A stretch of DNA of 64,000 nt. Source: Paraburkholderia metrosideri (lineage in GTDB: Bacteria > Pseudomonadota > Gammaproteobacteria > Burkholderiales > Burkholderiaceae). The notes beneath the pieces were generated by a model, which was given only the letters and a program-made list of their open reading frames with translations, searched no databases and was not told the DNA's origin. Below are positions 9,588 through 17,601 of this stretch, in pieces. The translations under genes and the position numbers were made by a program. Location of the stretch: NCBI RefSeq assembly GCF_904848625.1, contig NZ_CAJHCP010000021.1:32405-96404 (forward strand), written 5' to 3'. Positions within the stretch are counted from its first letter, which is position 1; every line of letters begins with the position of its first letter.

Positions 9588-10937
9588 ATGAATGCTGAAA
9601 TGCATGCCGAGCGTTTGCGAGCCAGGCTCCTCGGCAAACAGCGCGGCGCGGCTGCGTCGGGCGATGACGTGCCGTTGGCGCGGAGCGCTTCTGCCAGGAC
9701 CACGGTCGGTCCCGAGCATTACGACTTCGCACAGTTTCCCGAACTGCGCGAATACGAGAATACGCGCTGGTACTACGACAAGCAGGGCTACGAGTGGAAC
9801 ATGTTCCGCGAGCATGTCGGCGTGGCCAGCGCGGAAGTCGACGTCGCGGGACGACGAATGATCAACTTTTCGTCGTACAACTACCTCGATCTGTCGGGCG
9901 ATCCGCGTGTGCAGACGGCGGCCAAGCAGGCAATCGACGACTTCGGCACGTCGACCGGATCGGGCCGGATCATCATGGGCGAGATTCCTGTCTTCAACGA
10001 GTTCGAGCGGGAACTGGCCGACATGCTCGGCGTCGAGGACGCGGTACTCGGCGTCAGCGGCTACGGTACCAACGTCGCGGCGATTGGCTATCTCGCACGC
10101 AAGCAGGATCTCGTGCTGTACGACGAACTGGTTCACAACAGCATGCTGGTCGGCGCGAAACTCAGCGGCGCGCGCCGCTTTGCGTTCCCGCACAACGATT
10201 GCGATGCACTGGAGCGATTGCTGGCCGAGCATCGCGGCAATTTCGAGCGCGTGCTGATTCTGACCGAAGGCGTGTTCAGCATGGATGGCGACATCCCTGA
10301 TATTCCGCGGCTGATCGAGATCAAGAAGCGGCATCACGCGCTGCTGATGGTCGATGAAGCGCATTCGATGGGCGTGATCGGTACGCGGGGTCTGGGCGTG
10401 GTCGATTATTTTGGCTTGAACAGCGCGGATATCGACATTCACTATGCGTCGATGAGCAAGGCGTTCGCGACCATCGGCGGCTACATTGCGGGCCGCCGCG
10501 AATTGATCACGATGCTCAAGTACTACGCGCCGGGGCTCGGGCTCTACATCGCTTCGCCGATGCCCGCGAATGCCGCTGCGGGTCTTGCGGCATTGCGCAT
10601 CATGCGCGCCGAGCCGCAGCGTGCCCGCCGCGTGGTGGAGAACGCGAACTACTTCCGCGAACAGGCGGCGCATGCCGGCTTGAATACCGGGCCGAGCGCG
10701 GGGTCGGCGGTGATTCCGGTGATGCTGCCCGACGCCGAAGTGGCGTTGTGGATGGCTGCGCGGATGTTCGACAACAACATCTTCACGTTCCCGATGATCT
10801 TCCCGGTGGTGCCGCGCGATGCAGCGCGTTTGCGCTTCTTCGTCAACACGGCGCATACGCGCGAACAGATCGACCGCACGATTCGCCTGCTGGCTGAACT
10901 GAAGGCTAACGCGCCGGCGAGCAAGGGGCTGTTTTGA
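9588..10937 (+). CDS. PLP-dependent alpha-oxoamine synthase (AONS/KBL/SPT family)
   Basis: A 449-residue fold-type I aminotransferase-family protein. It has DEAHSMGVIG (D256-H259), which contacts the PLP pyridine, and the Schiff-base lysine K291 in SMSKAFATIGGY. Family members join an acyl thioester to an amino acid with loss of CO2, giving an alpha-aminoketone; serine palmitoyltransferase and the fumonisin enzyme Fum8 are examples. Directly after a polyketide synthase with no thioesterase, the likely role is to offload the chain from the ACP onto an amino acid. The N-terminal 70 residues extend beyond a minimal KBL enzyme. Start: ATG 9588 with AAGGAG at 9574-9579; an upstream in-frame TTG is not needed. 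The amino-acid substrate cannot be read from sequence. Confidence 0.88.
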   Translation: MNAEMHAERLRARLLGKQRGAAASGDDVPLARSASARTTVGPEHYDFAQFPELREYENTRWYYDKQGYEWNMFREHVGVASAEVDVAGRRMINFSSYNYLDLSGDPRVQTAAKQAIDDFGTSTGSGRIIMGEIPVFNEFERELADMLGVEDAVLGVSGYGTNVAAIGYLARKQDLVLYDELVHNSMLVGAKLSGARRFAFPHNDCDALERLLAEHRGNFERVLILTEGVFSMDGDIPDIPRLIEIKKRHHALLMVDEAHSMGVIGTRGLGVVDYFGLNSADIDIHYASMSKAFATIGGYIAGRRELITMLKYYAPGLGLYIASPMPANAAAGLAALRIMRAEPQRARRVVENANYFREQAAHAGLNTGPSAGSAVIPVMLPDAEVALWMAARMFDNNIFTFPMIFPVVPRDAARLRFFVNTAHTREQIDRTIRLLAELKANAPASKGLF

Positions 10938-11968
10938 AGCAGATTCGCTTTGACGCTTTCGGTCCTCCGTCGCACGCGGCACGGTGTTGCGAGGTGCCGG
11001 CGCCGGGCGACCCGTCGGCTTGGGAAGTGCTGGTCGATGTCGAAGCCTGCGCGATCAATCCCGCCGACCTGGCGAAGCTCGCGGGTCGTTACGGCGAACG
11101 GCCGAAGCTGCCTGCCACGCTCGGTCTGGAAGCCGCGGGGCGGATCGTCGCGTGTGGTGCGTCGGTGCGCGATCTGGCTGTGGGCGACCGCGTCATTCTG
11201 ATTGGCAATGACAACTGGTGTCAGCAGCGTCGGGTTGCGGCTTCGACGGTGCTCAAGGTTGCGCCGGAACTCGATCCGCTGCAGCTTGCAGCGCTCAAGG
11301 TTGGCGCCTGCACGGCGCTCGAACTGGTGCGCCGTCACGCAGTGCTGGAGCGCGGCTCATGGATCGTGCAGACCGCGCCGCTGTCGAGCGTCGGCCGCGC
11401 AGTGATGCAGATCGCGCGGCACGACGGTTTGCGCACGCTGAATATCGTGCGTCGTCCCGATGCGGTCGATGAAGTCAAAGCCGCCGGCGGCGATGTGGCG
11501 CTGGTCGATGGCCCGCACATGGTCAAGGCGGCCAAAGCGGTCATGCACGGCGCGCCCGCCATGCTCGCACTCGACGCGGTCGGCGGCGACGGCGTCGCGC
11601 GTCTCGCTCCGCTACTCGAACGCGGCGGCACGATCGTCAACTACGGCATGTTGTCCGGCAGACCCATCGAGCTGGGTTGCGACGAAGTGATTTTTGGCGG
11701 CGTCGAACTCAAGGGCTTCTGGCTGACTCACCGGCTGTCGCGTATGACCCTCGCCCAGCGCAACACGCTGGTTGCCGAGGCCGTCGAGTTGCTGCGCCGA
11801 GGCGTTCTGAGCGCCGAAATCGCCGCGCTCTATCCACTCGATGCAATCGGCAACGCGTTGCGTCACACGGACGAGCCGGGTCGCCGCGGCAAGGTCTTTC
11901 TGCTGCCGAACGGACCCATAGCACGGCTCAGCACATCACCTGGCAATGTTGCTCCCGCCCATCTTTAG
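10934..11968 (+). CDS. Free-standing MDR enoyl reductase (MECR/quinone-oxidoreductase type)
   Basis: A 344-residue medium-chain dehydrogenase/reductase without zinc-site cysteines. It has the substrate-domain motif INPADL (about 40) and LPATLGLEAAGRIV, and a cofactor domain with the pattern APLSSVGRAVMQIA (about 150) in the place of AxxGxVGxxxxQxA, resembling mitochondrial 2-enoyl thioester reductases. Its likely job is to reduce enoyl intermediates on the synthase's ACP in trans, replacing the degenerate internal ER. Start is TTG 10934, overlapping the previous stop (TTGA) with AAGGGG at 10923-10928, so it is translationally coupled to the oxoamine synthase. A role reducing an enone after release is possible instead. 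Confidence 0.8.
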   Translation: MKQIRFDAFGPPSHAARCCEVPAPGDPSAWEVLVDVEACAINPADLAKLAGRYGERPKLPATLGLEAAGRIVACGASVRDLAVGDRVILIGNDNWCQQRRVAASTVLKVAPELDPLQLAALKVGACTALELVRRHAVLERGSWIVQTAPLSSVGRAVMQIARHDGLRTLNIVRRPDAVDEVKAAGGDVALVDGPHMVKAAKAVMHGAPAMLALDAVGGDGVARLAPLLERGGTIVNYGMLSGRPIELGCDEVIFGGVELKGFWLTHRLSRMTLAQRNTLVAEAVELLRRGVLSAEIAALYPLDAIGNALRHTDEPGRRGKVFLLPNGPIARLSTSPGNVAPAHL

Positions 11969-11983
11969 AGAATCAGGACATTC

Positions 11984-12721
11984 ATGAGTATCGGTTTACA
12001 TGAGTCCGCATCGCCCGATGCGGAAGCCGCGCGCGTGGCCGAACCCGCCGCGCCGGTTGCACGCCTGATCGGCGTGAGTCGCACATATGGCTACGTGCAT
12101 GCGCTCGCCGACATCAACCTGGACGTTCAGGCCGGCGAGATGCTGGCGATCGTCGGGCCGTCAGGTAGCGGCAAGACCACGCTGCTGAACCTGATCGGTT
12201 TGCTCGACAAACCGTCGACGGGAGAGATCCAGGTGCTGGGCGAATCCACGGCCCGATTGACTTCGCTTGAGTACGCCAAACGGCGGCAAGCGTCGATTGG
12301 CTTTGTGTTTCAGAGCTATAACCTGATCCCCGTGCTCGATGCGGTGGACAACGTGTTGCTGCCGCTGCGCCTCGCTGGACGTACGAGTCAGGCGCAGAAC
12401 ACGCGGGCACGCGAACTACTCGACGAAGTCGGGCTGGACGGACATCACCACAAACGCCCGGACCAGATGAGCGGTGGACAGCGTCAACGTGTAGCCATCG
12501 CACGCGCATTGATTACGGACCCGCGACTCGTGATCGCCGACGAGCCGACGGCCAGCCTCGACAGCGGCAATACGCGAGCGGCCATGCAACTGTTTCAGCG
12601 ACTCAACCAGACACATGGCGCCACCTTCGTCTTCTCGACTCACGACGAGCGCGCGCTGAGCTATATGAGCCGATCTATCCGCCTGTGCGACGGACGGCTG
12701 CCTGATGGAGAAGAACTCTGA
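11984..12721 (+). CDS. ABC transporter ATPase, LolD/MacB-like
   Basis: A 245-residue nucleotide-binding protein with Walker A GPSGSGKT (about 54-61), Q-loop in FVFQSYNLIP, signature MSGGQRQR, Walker B LVIADEP and the switch histidine in STHDE. The motif FVFQSYNLIPVLDAVDNVLLPL is characteristic of the LolD/MacB/FtsE class, whose partners extract or move lipophilic substrates in the periplasm rather than importing sugars. It lies 15 bases after the enoyl reductase and overlaps the permease gene by one base (TGATG). Together they are expected to form a homodimeric or heterodimeric pump at the inner membrane acting on the polyketide product. Confidence 0.9.
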   Translation: MSIGLHESASPDAEAARVAEPAAPVARLIGVSRTYGYVHALADINLDVQAGEMLAIVGPSGSGKTTLLNLIGLLDKPSTGEIQVLGESTARLTSLEYAKRRQASIGFVFQSYNLIPVLDAVDNVLLPLRLAGRTSQAQNTRARELLDEVGLDGHHHKRPDQMSGGQRQRVAIARALITDPRLVIADEPTASLDSGNTRAAMQLFQRLNQTHGATFVFSTHDERALSYMSRSIRLCDGRLPDGEEL

Positions 12722-13947
12722 TGCATTCGCTTGTTCTCGCGCTTAGAAACGCGTTTAGAAACCGCCGCCGCAGCTTTGTCACGCTTGCCGCGATTGCATT
12801 CGGGCTCGCTGCGATCAATCTGTTCAGCGGGTATATCGCCAATGTCTATGCAGGGCTTGAACAGCAAGCCGTGATGGGTGAGCGGCTTGGGCATCTGACC
12901 ATTTTCAAGCGGGGCTTTCAACTGGAAGGCAAGCTCCATCCGAAGCGCTATTTATTCACGCCGGAAGAAACCGCGAAGATAGAAGCGCTTATTTTGCGCG
13001 AGCCGGGCACCAAGCTGGTGTCGCCACGGCTCAGTCTGAATGGCCTGATTTCAAATGGTGAAGCGTCGACGGTATTCATTGGCGAGGGCATTGTTGCCGA
13101 CCATAACGACAAGCTCGGCGCAACGCTCGATGGTGATGCCGGCGGCCGCCTCGATTCGCATAGAGACGCGGGCGTCGCCGTGTCTTCGGATCTCGCCAAG
13201 CTGCTCAACCTGAAAAAAGGCGAGACCTTCAGCTTGTTGGCGTCGACTATCGACGGCCAGGCGAATGCGGTCGATGCCGATGTCGTCGATATCTTCAATA
13301 CGGGCAGCGCCGGCACCAATGACAAATACGTGCTGACCACGCTCGCACTGGCTCAGTCGCTGATGAACACGGAGTCGGTGGAACGCTTCATCGTGTTGCT
13401 CGACAACGCAGGTTTGACGGAGAAGTCGAAGCTGGATCTGAGCCGCCAGATGCGAGCCGAAGGATTCGATGTCGAGATCAGGACGTGGCAGGAAATGTCG
13501 AGCTTCTATACGCAAGTCAAAGGCCTGTTCGACATGATCTTCTCGTTCATTGCCAGCATCGTTCTGGTGATCTCCGCGATGAGCGTGGCAAACACGATGT
13601 CGATGGCGGTGATCGAAAGAACCCGGGAAATCGGCACGCTGCGCGCGCTGGGTTTGACTAACACGGGCGTGGTCAGACTGTTTGCATTCGAAGGATTCTG
13701 GATCGCGTTGCTCGGCTGTTTATTGGGGCTTGTCATCACGATCGTCGCGGCACTTTCTATTAACGCGTCCGGTATCGGCTATACGCCACCCAACTCATCA
13801 GACCGCGTGTTGCTGCAAATCGACCTCGACTGGCTGCGGATGGGCGGGATTGCCCTCGCAGTGAGCTTCTTCGCGGTGCTGTGCGCTGCCTATCCGGCTT
13901 ATCGCGCGACACGTGTCGAAGTAGTCGACGCGTTGAGCTTCGTTTAA
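12721..13947 (+). CDS. ABC transporter permease, LolC/E-FtsX-MacB family
   Basis: A 408-residue membrane protein with the type VII ABC layout: one transmembrane helix (about 20-42), a large periplasmic MacB-PCD-like domain (about 45-265), then three helices (about 275-300, 320-350 and 375-395). The cytoplasmic coupling stretch MAVIERTREIGTLRALGLT after helix two is a family hallmark. Such permeases work by mechanotransmission, pushing membrane-bound lipids or lipoproteins to a periplasmic acceptor. Only one permease gene is present, so the complex is probably a homodimer, unlike E. coli LolCE. Translation is coupled to the ATPase gene by TGATG. Confidence 0.9.
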   Translation: MHSLVLALRNAFRNRRRSFVTLAAIAFGLAAINLFSGYIANVYAGLEQQAVMGERLGHLTIFKRGFQLEGKLHPKRYLFTPEETAKIEALILREPGTKLVSPRLSLNGLISNGEASTVFIGEGIVADHNDKLGATLDGDAGGRLDSHRDAGVAVSSDLAKLLNLKKGETFSLLASTIDGQANAVDADVVDIFNTGSAGTNDKYVLTTLALAQSLMNTESVERFIVLLDNAGLTEKSKLDLSRQMRAEGFDVEIRTWQEMSSFYTQVKGLFDMIFSFIASIVLVISAMSVANTMSMAVIERTREIGTLRALGLTNTGVVRLFAFEGFWIALLGCLLGLVITIVAALSINASGIGYTPPNSSDRVLLQIDLDWLRMGGIALAVSFFAVLCAAYPAYRATRVEVVDALSFV

Positions 13948-13980
13948 GCGGCCGCGTCGCTTTATTGTTTCTTATCAGGT

Positions 13981-14772
13981 ATGACGAACATGCAGATTTT
14001 TAAAAAGACCGCTTTTCTGGTGGCGTCGCTCGTTCTCGCGAGTGCTGCTTATGCAACGGATTCACCGGCCAATACCACTTCAACTTCCACACTGGATGCG
14101 ACGCAGATCGTCGCCGCTAGCGATCGCGCTCGCGGAGGTGGTTTGAACGGCGTTCAATGGACGATCGACATTACTGGCCAGGATTCCGGTGGTCCGATCG
14201 ACAAGCGCAGTTATCTCGTGCGTGCAAGCGGTGAAGACAGTCTCGCTGAAGCGACTTATCCGCCGCGCGAAGCGGGTAGCCGTCTATTGCAGAATGGCCG
14301 CAGCATGTGGTTCGGCAAGGCGACGCTCACCAAACCGGTGTCCATTTCCACACGTCAGAAAATGGTGGGTCCTGCTTCGAATGGCGACATCGCGTCCACC
14401 AACTACGCGAAGGATTATGACGCCACGTTGCTTCGTACCGAACAGGTGGACGGGGAAGACGCTTACGTGCTCAATCTGGTTGCGAAGAGCAAGTTCGTTA
14501 CCTACGACCGGATCGTCTACTACGTTTCCGTGTCGCGTCTCGTTCCGCTGAAGGCCGATTTTTACACCGTCTCGGGAAAGATCTTTAAAACGGCTTCGTT
14601 CGAGATGGCTAATCGACTCGATATCGATGGCCGTGCGCAGCCGTTTGTCAGCAAGATGAGTATCCAGGACACCATCGAAAAGTCAAACTACTCGTTGCTG
14701 CAATACAGCGAAGTCGCCACGAAGAAATTTGGCGCGGACATGTTCAACCTCGGTTCACTCAATCGCCCCTGA
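13981..14772 (+). CDS. Periplasmic LolA-like lipid carrier (outer membrane lipoprotein-sorting family)
   Basis: A 263-residue exported protein. A signal peptide with a Lys-rich start and hydrophobic core ends at AYA, about residue 25. The rest is a beta-rich domain of the uncharacterised outer-membrane lipoprotein-sorting type (LolA-like fold; motifs YLVRASGEDSLAEATYPP and YYVSVSRLVPLKADFY). LolA-fold proteins carry acylated cargo across the periplasm in a hydrophobic groove. It follows the permease gene by 33 bases. I infer that it accepts the product from the ABC pair and passes it to the barrel encoded next. No lipobox cysteine, so it should be soluble. Confidence 0.8.
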   Translation: MTNMQIFKKTAFLVASLVLASAAYATDSPANTTSTSTLDATQIVAASDRARGGGLNGVQWTIDITGQDSGGPIDKRSYLVRASGEDSLAEATYPPREAGSRLLQNGRSMWFGKATLTKPVSISTRQKMVGPASNGDIASTNYAKDYDATLLRTEQVDGEDAYVLNLVAKSKFVTYDRIVYYVSVSRLVPLKADFYTVSGKIFKTASFEMANRLDIDGRAQPFVSKMSIQDTIEKSNYSLLQYSEVATKKFGADMFNLGSLNRP

Positions 14773-14790
14773 TCGCAGGCTATCGAAGTC

Positions 14791-16149
14791 ATGCATCTGA
14801 AAAGGGCGAAGGGACGGCAGCGCAAGCAGCGGGCCGGAACGGCGCGTGTCGTGTTCGGTCTGCTTCACACGCTCGCATTGGTATCGAGCGGAATGCCGGG
14901 GTCGGCGTGGGGCGCCGACACGCAAGATGACGATGCGTCGTCAGGGCGCTTCACATTGCGTCATCACACGCAGCTTGTCGGCTATGCGACCGAGAGCGTC
15001 ATCAATGGACGCTCGCTTGCCAATCCGAATAACCAGATTGCGAAACTGCCCACCACGCAGGCTCAGTTCGCCCCTCGGGTGGACCTGACCCTGACGGTCG
15101 ATCCGTGTTATCTGCAACTCAAGCCACGCGGCTTTTTTGTCTGGCAAGGTAATACGCCAGACGCCAGCGGCACGTCGAGTGATGCGTATCTCAACGAAGG
15201 GCGCCTGTCGTGCCAGGCGGGCCCCGTCAACGTCGAAGTAGGCCGCAGCGTGCTGCTTTGGGGCAGTTCGATCATGCTGTCGCCGAGCAATCCGTTTTTC
15301 GCGGAAACGGGCAAGACCGATCCAGTGAGGGAGTTGCTTGGCCGTGACATCGTGCGCGTGAGCGCGCAAATCAACCCGGCCTGGAGCGTTGAAGCGATCA
15401 GTAACTTTCACGTCGACACACGCGACACGATGAAAGAAAACTTTTCTCCAGTGACGGCGCTCAAGGTCAACTGGACGGGTGAATCGGCGTCGGCAAGCGC
15501 GCTGGTTTCGCATCGGGATAACGGCGTGGACCGGATCGGCGCATACGGTACGTGGACGGCGTCGGACGCATTGCTGTTCTATGGCGACGCGTCGCTAGGG
15601 CGGGGGCGTAATGCGCTATTTGCCGTTCAGCAGCCTCAGGCTCCGGCCGGGTGGACGTTCGTGCAGAACCAGACCCGCGACAGTTCGTTACGCGCGAGCG
15701 CGCTGCTTGGCGCAAGTTACACGCTTACGTCGGGGTGGACCCAGACTCTGGAACTGCTCTACAACGGCGATGGGTACAGCAGCGGCGAACGGCGCTCTTA
15801 TCAGAAGGCCATTCAATCCGGTAATACGGCGCTTGCGGCAGGCAACCCAGCCGCGGCCGGACTGCTGGGGCAATCGCTTAACCCGCAGCAAAGCCTGCTC
15901 GGTCGACGTTACGCAATGGTTCAACTGGGTCGCACGGATCTGTTCAACAAGGTCGATTTGACAATTCGGTATATGCAGGCATTCGATTCGCCGCGGGGCG
16001 GCAATCTGGCCTTGTCGGTCAACTACAAATTGAGTCCGGCAGCGGAACTGTTTGCATATGGGCAATGGAACGTGGGGAATTCACAGTCCGAGTTTGCGCA
16101 GCTCTACCGGTTTTCCTTGATGAGTGGTTTGCATTACTACTGGAATTGA
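14791..16149 (+). CDS. Outer-membrane beta-barrel protein, last gene of the polyketide operon
   Basis: A 452-residue protein with a signal sequence (basic start, hydrophobic stretch about 20-36, cut near residue 42 after SAWG). The mature part is made of alternating hydrophobic strands with many Gly, Tyr, Trp and Asn turns and ends in YYWN, a typical aromatic barrel end. The stretch VLLWGSSIMLSPSNPFF resembles DUF1302-type barrels that sit beside lipid exporters. It is 18 bases after the LolA-like gene. The likely role is the outer-membrane endpoint of the export route. The exact family could not be fixed by eye; a porin of another type is the main alternative. Confidence 0.7.
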   Translation: MHLKRAKGRQRKQRAGTARVVFGLLHTLALVSSGMPGSAWGADTQDDDASSGRFTLRHHTQLVGYATESVINGRSLANPNNQIAKLPTTQAQFAPRVDLTLTVDPCYLQLKPRGFFVWQGNTPDASGTSSDAYLNEGRLSCQAGPVNVEVGRSVLLWGSSIMLSPSNPFFAETGKTDPVRELLGRDIVRVSAQINPAWSVEAISNFHVDTRDTMKENFSPVTALKVNWTGESASASALVSHRDNGVDRIGAYGTWTASDALLFYGDASLGRGRNALFAVQQPQAPAGWTFVQNQTRDSSLRASALLGASYTLTSGWTQTLELLYNGDGYSSGERRSYQKAIQSGNTALAAGNPAAAGLLGQSLNPQQSLLGRRYAMVQLGRTDLFNKVDLTIRYMQAFDSPRGGNLALSVNYKLSPAAELFAYGQWNVGNSQSEFAQLYRFSLMSGLHYYWN

Positions 16150-16589
16150 TGTCGCTCAGCGCCGAGGAATCTGCGTGCCGCGCCGTTAAAGGATAGTTAA
16201 CAAAAGTCAAGAGAACCCGAGTGCCTCGAAGCGTTATTCTTATACCGATTCTTTGGAAATAGACTTGGAAATATAAAAAAACGCTCTAGACTTTACTTCG
16301 TACCCTTTTGTCCACGTTAGCCGGCGTTGATCCACACGGCTGCCGCCATGGTCAACGCCGAACTGCCAAACCATCTTCAGCTGGCGTTCAGATACGAAGC
16401 AGCCGGGCTTGAAAGCAAACGTATTTTCTACCAGGCAATACCGAATGCACACCACTGACCAGATTCGGTGAGAGCTCACGAAAGGAGGCACGACCCGACA
16501 CGGAGACAATGACTCTGCACACCAGATCGACGCCACCGAATGCGCTCGGCGGCAGACCGCAGGAGAACACAACTTCCACGGAGTAAGTG
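16150..16589. other. Gene-free interval with a 9-bp inverted repeat
   Basis: About 440 bases without a convincing gene. A perfect inverted repeat CGGCGTTGA / TCAACGCCG lies at 16322-16330 and 16352-16360 with a 21-base spacer and no T-run, so it could be a regulatory site or RNA stem. The promoter of the next small gene must lie here. No clear terminator for the polyketide operon was seen. Confidence 0.5.
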
Positions 16590-16973
16590 ATGGCCACTCA
16601 ATCACCATGGCGAACGCTGTTATCTCTGACTTTCCTGACGTTGACATTGACGGGCAATGCTGCCCGGGCAGATGAAATTCCGATTGTCACGGGCCAGCAA
16701 TGGACGACTTCAACGGTCGAGGCCAAGAACGCGTATCTCGTGGGTGTCGCCAATCTGATCGATATCGAGCGGGCCTATTACGCGAATCACGGGCAGGCCA
16801 GCAACAAGGACATCGCGCCGCGCTTTGCAAAAGGCATGCAGGGTCAAACGCTCGACAGCGTGCGTCAGGGCGTTGACAACTGGTATGCAACCAATCCGAC
16901 GATGATCCAGCATCCTGTGATCGAGACCATCTGGTTTGAAATGGTCTTGCCTGGCTTGCAAAAGAACCAATAA
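16590..16973 (+). CDS. Small exported protein of unknown function
   Basis: A 127-residue protein beginning with a clear signal peptide (hydrophobic stretch LLSLTFLTLTLTG, cut after AARA, about residue 27). The mature part is helical and contains the WYATNPTMIQHPVIETIWFEMV stretch, a C-terminal pattern I associate with uncharacterised periplasmic proteins of proteobacteria. ATG 16590 is preferred over the adjacent GTG because GGAG at 16580-16583 is well spaced. It is followed after ten bases by a glycine-zipper lipoprotein, so the two are probably one transcript. Whether it belongs to the polyketide system is unknown. Confidence 0.65.
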   Translation: MATQSPWRTLLSLTFLTLTLTGNAARADEIPIVTGQQWTTSTVEAKNAYLVGVANLIDIERAYYANHGQASNKDIAPRFAKGMQGQTLDSVRQGVDNWYATNPTMIQHPVIETIWFEMVLPGLQKNQ

Positions 16974-16983
16974 GGAGCCGATC

Positions 16984-17205
16984 ATGAAACGACTTGGATG
17001 GATCGTGACAATTGGGGCTCTGGCGATTACGACCGGATGCACGGATATGAACTCGCGGCAACAGGGAACGCTCAGTGGCGCAGCGCTTGGGGCTGCCGGG
17101 GGGGCGGGTATCGCGGCGATTTCGGGCGGTGACGCGTGGACCGGCGCGCTTATCGGCGGCGCGGCGGGCGGTGTGGCCGGGAATATCGCAGGCGGACGCC
17201 GGTAA
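16984..17205 (+). CDS. Small glycine-zipper lipoprotein
   Basis: A 73-residue protein. A lipoprotein signal peptide ends in ITTGC (lipidated C19), followed by a glycine-zipper stretch with repeated small-residue GxxxG spacing (GALSGAALGAAGGAGIAAI and GALIGGAAGGVAGNIAGG), enough for two membrane-inserting helices. Family members sit in the outer membrane and influence envelope stability. ATG 16984 has AAGGAG overlapping the previous gene's TAA stop (16972-16977), showing coupling. The in-frame GTG at 16936 lies inside the upstream gene and is not used. Confidence 0.8.
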   Translation: MKRLGWIVTIGALAITTGCTDMNSRQQGTLSGAALGAAGGAGIAAISGGDAWTGALIGGAAGGVAGNIAGGRR

Positions 17206-17601
17206 GGTCGCGCGGGCCGGGGCAGCGTGTGACGTGCGTGCGCGTCGGCCCCGGCAAGGTGATCGTTTCGAGTTGCCTACCTGACAATTTGCCCTCAGTT
17301 TTTTGTCAATTGAACGTCGTTAGGGACGCGAACGCGTCGCCGCACGGCGTCATGTTGCTTCGCAATAAATCATCTGTTTCTCCATGCGTGCGTGGTCGAT
17401 CGCCGCGTGCCGCCTGTTCGTCCTGTTAATTTGCGTCGGGTCTGGCCAATCGTTGGCAATTTAATCCATCGCGGAATGTGGCATCCTGCATAGGCCGCAT
17501 TTGGCTGCCGTCGAAATTGAACGAATGACTAAAAGACTTTAGGATGTCAAAGCGGGATCCAGAGCGCTGAAAAATCCGCACCCCTCACTGTGAGAGCACG
17601 A
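17206..17601. other. Gene-free interval
   Basis: About 395 bases. The only notable element is a 14-bp palindrome GACGCG-AA-CGCGTC at 17325-17338. No terminator with a T-run and no gene were seen. Confidence 0.5.
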
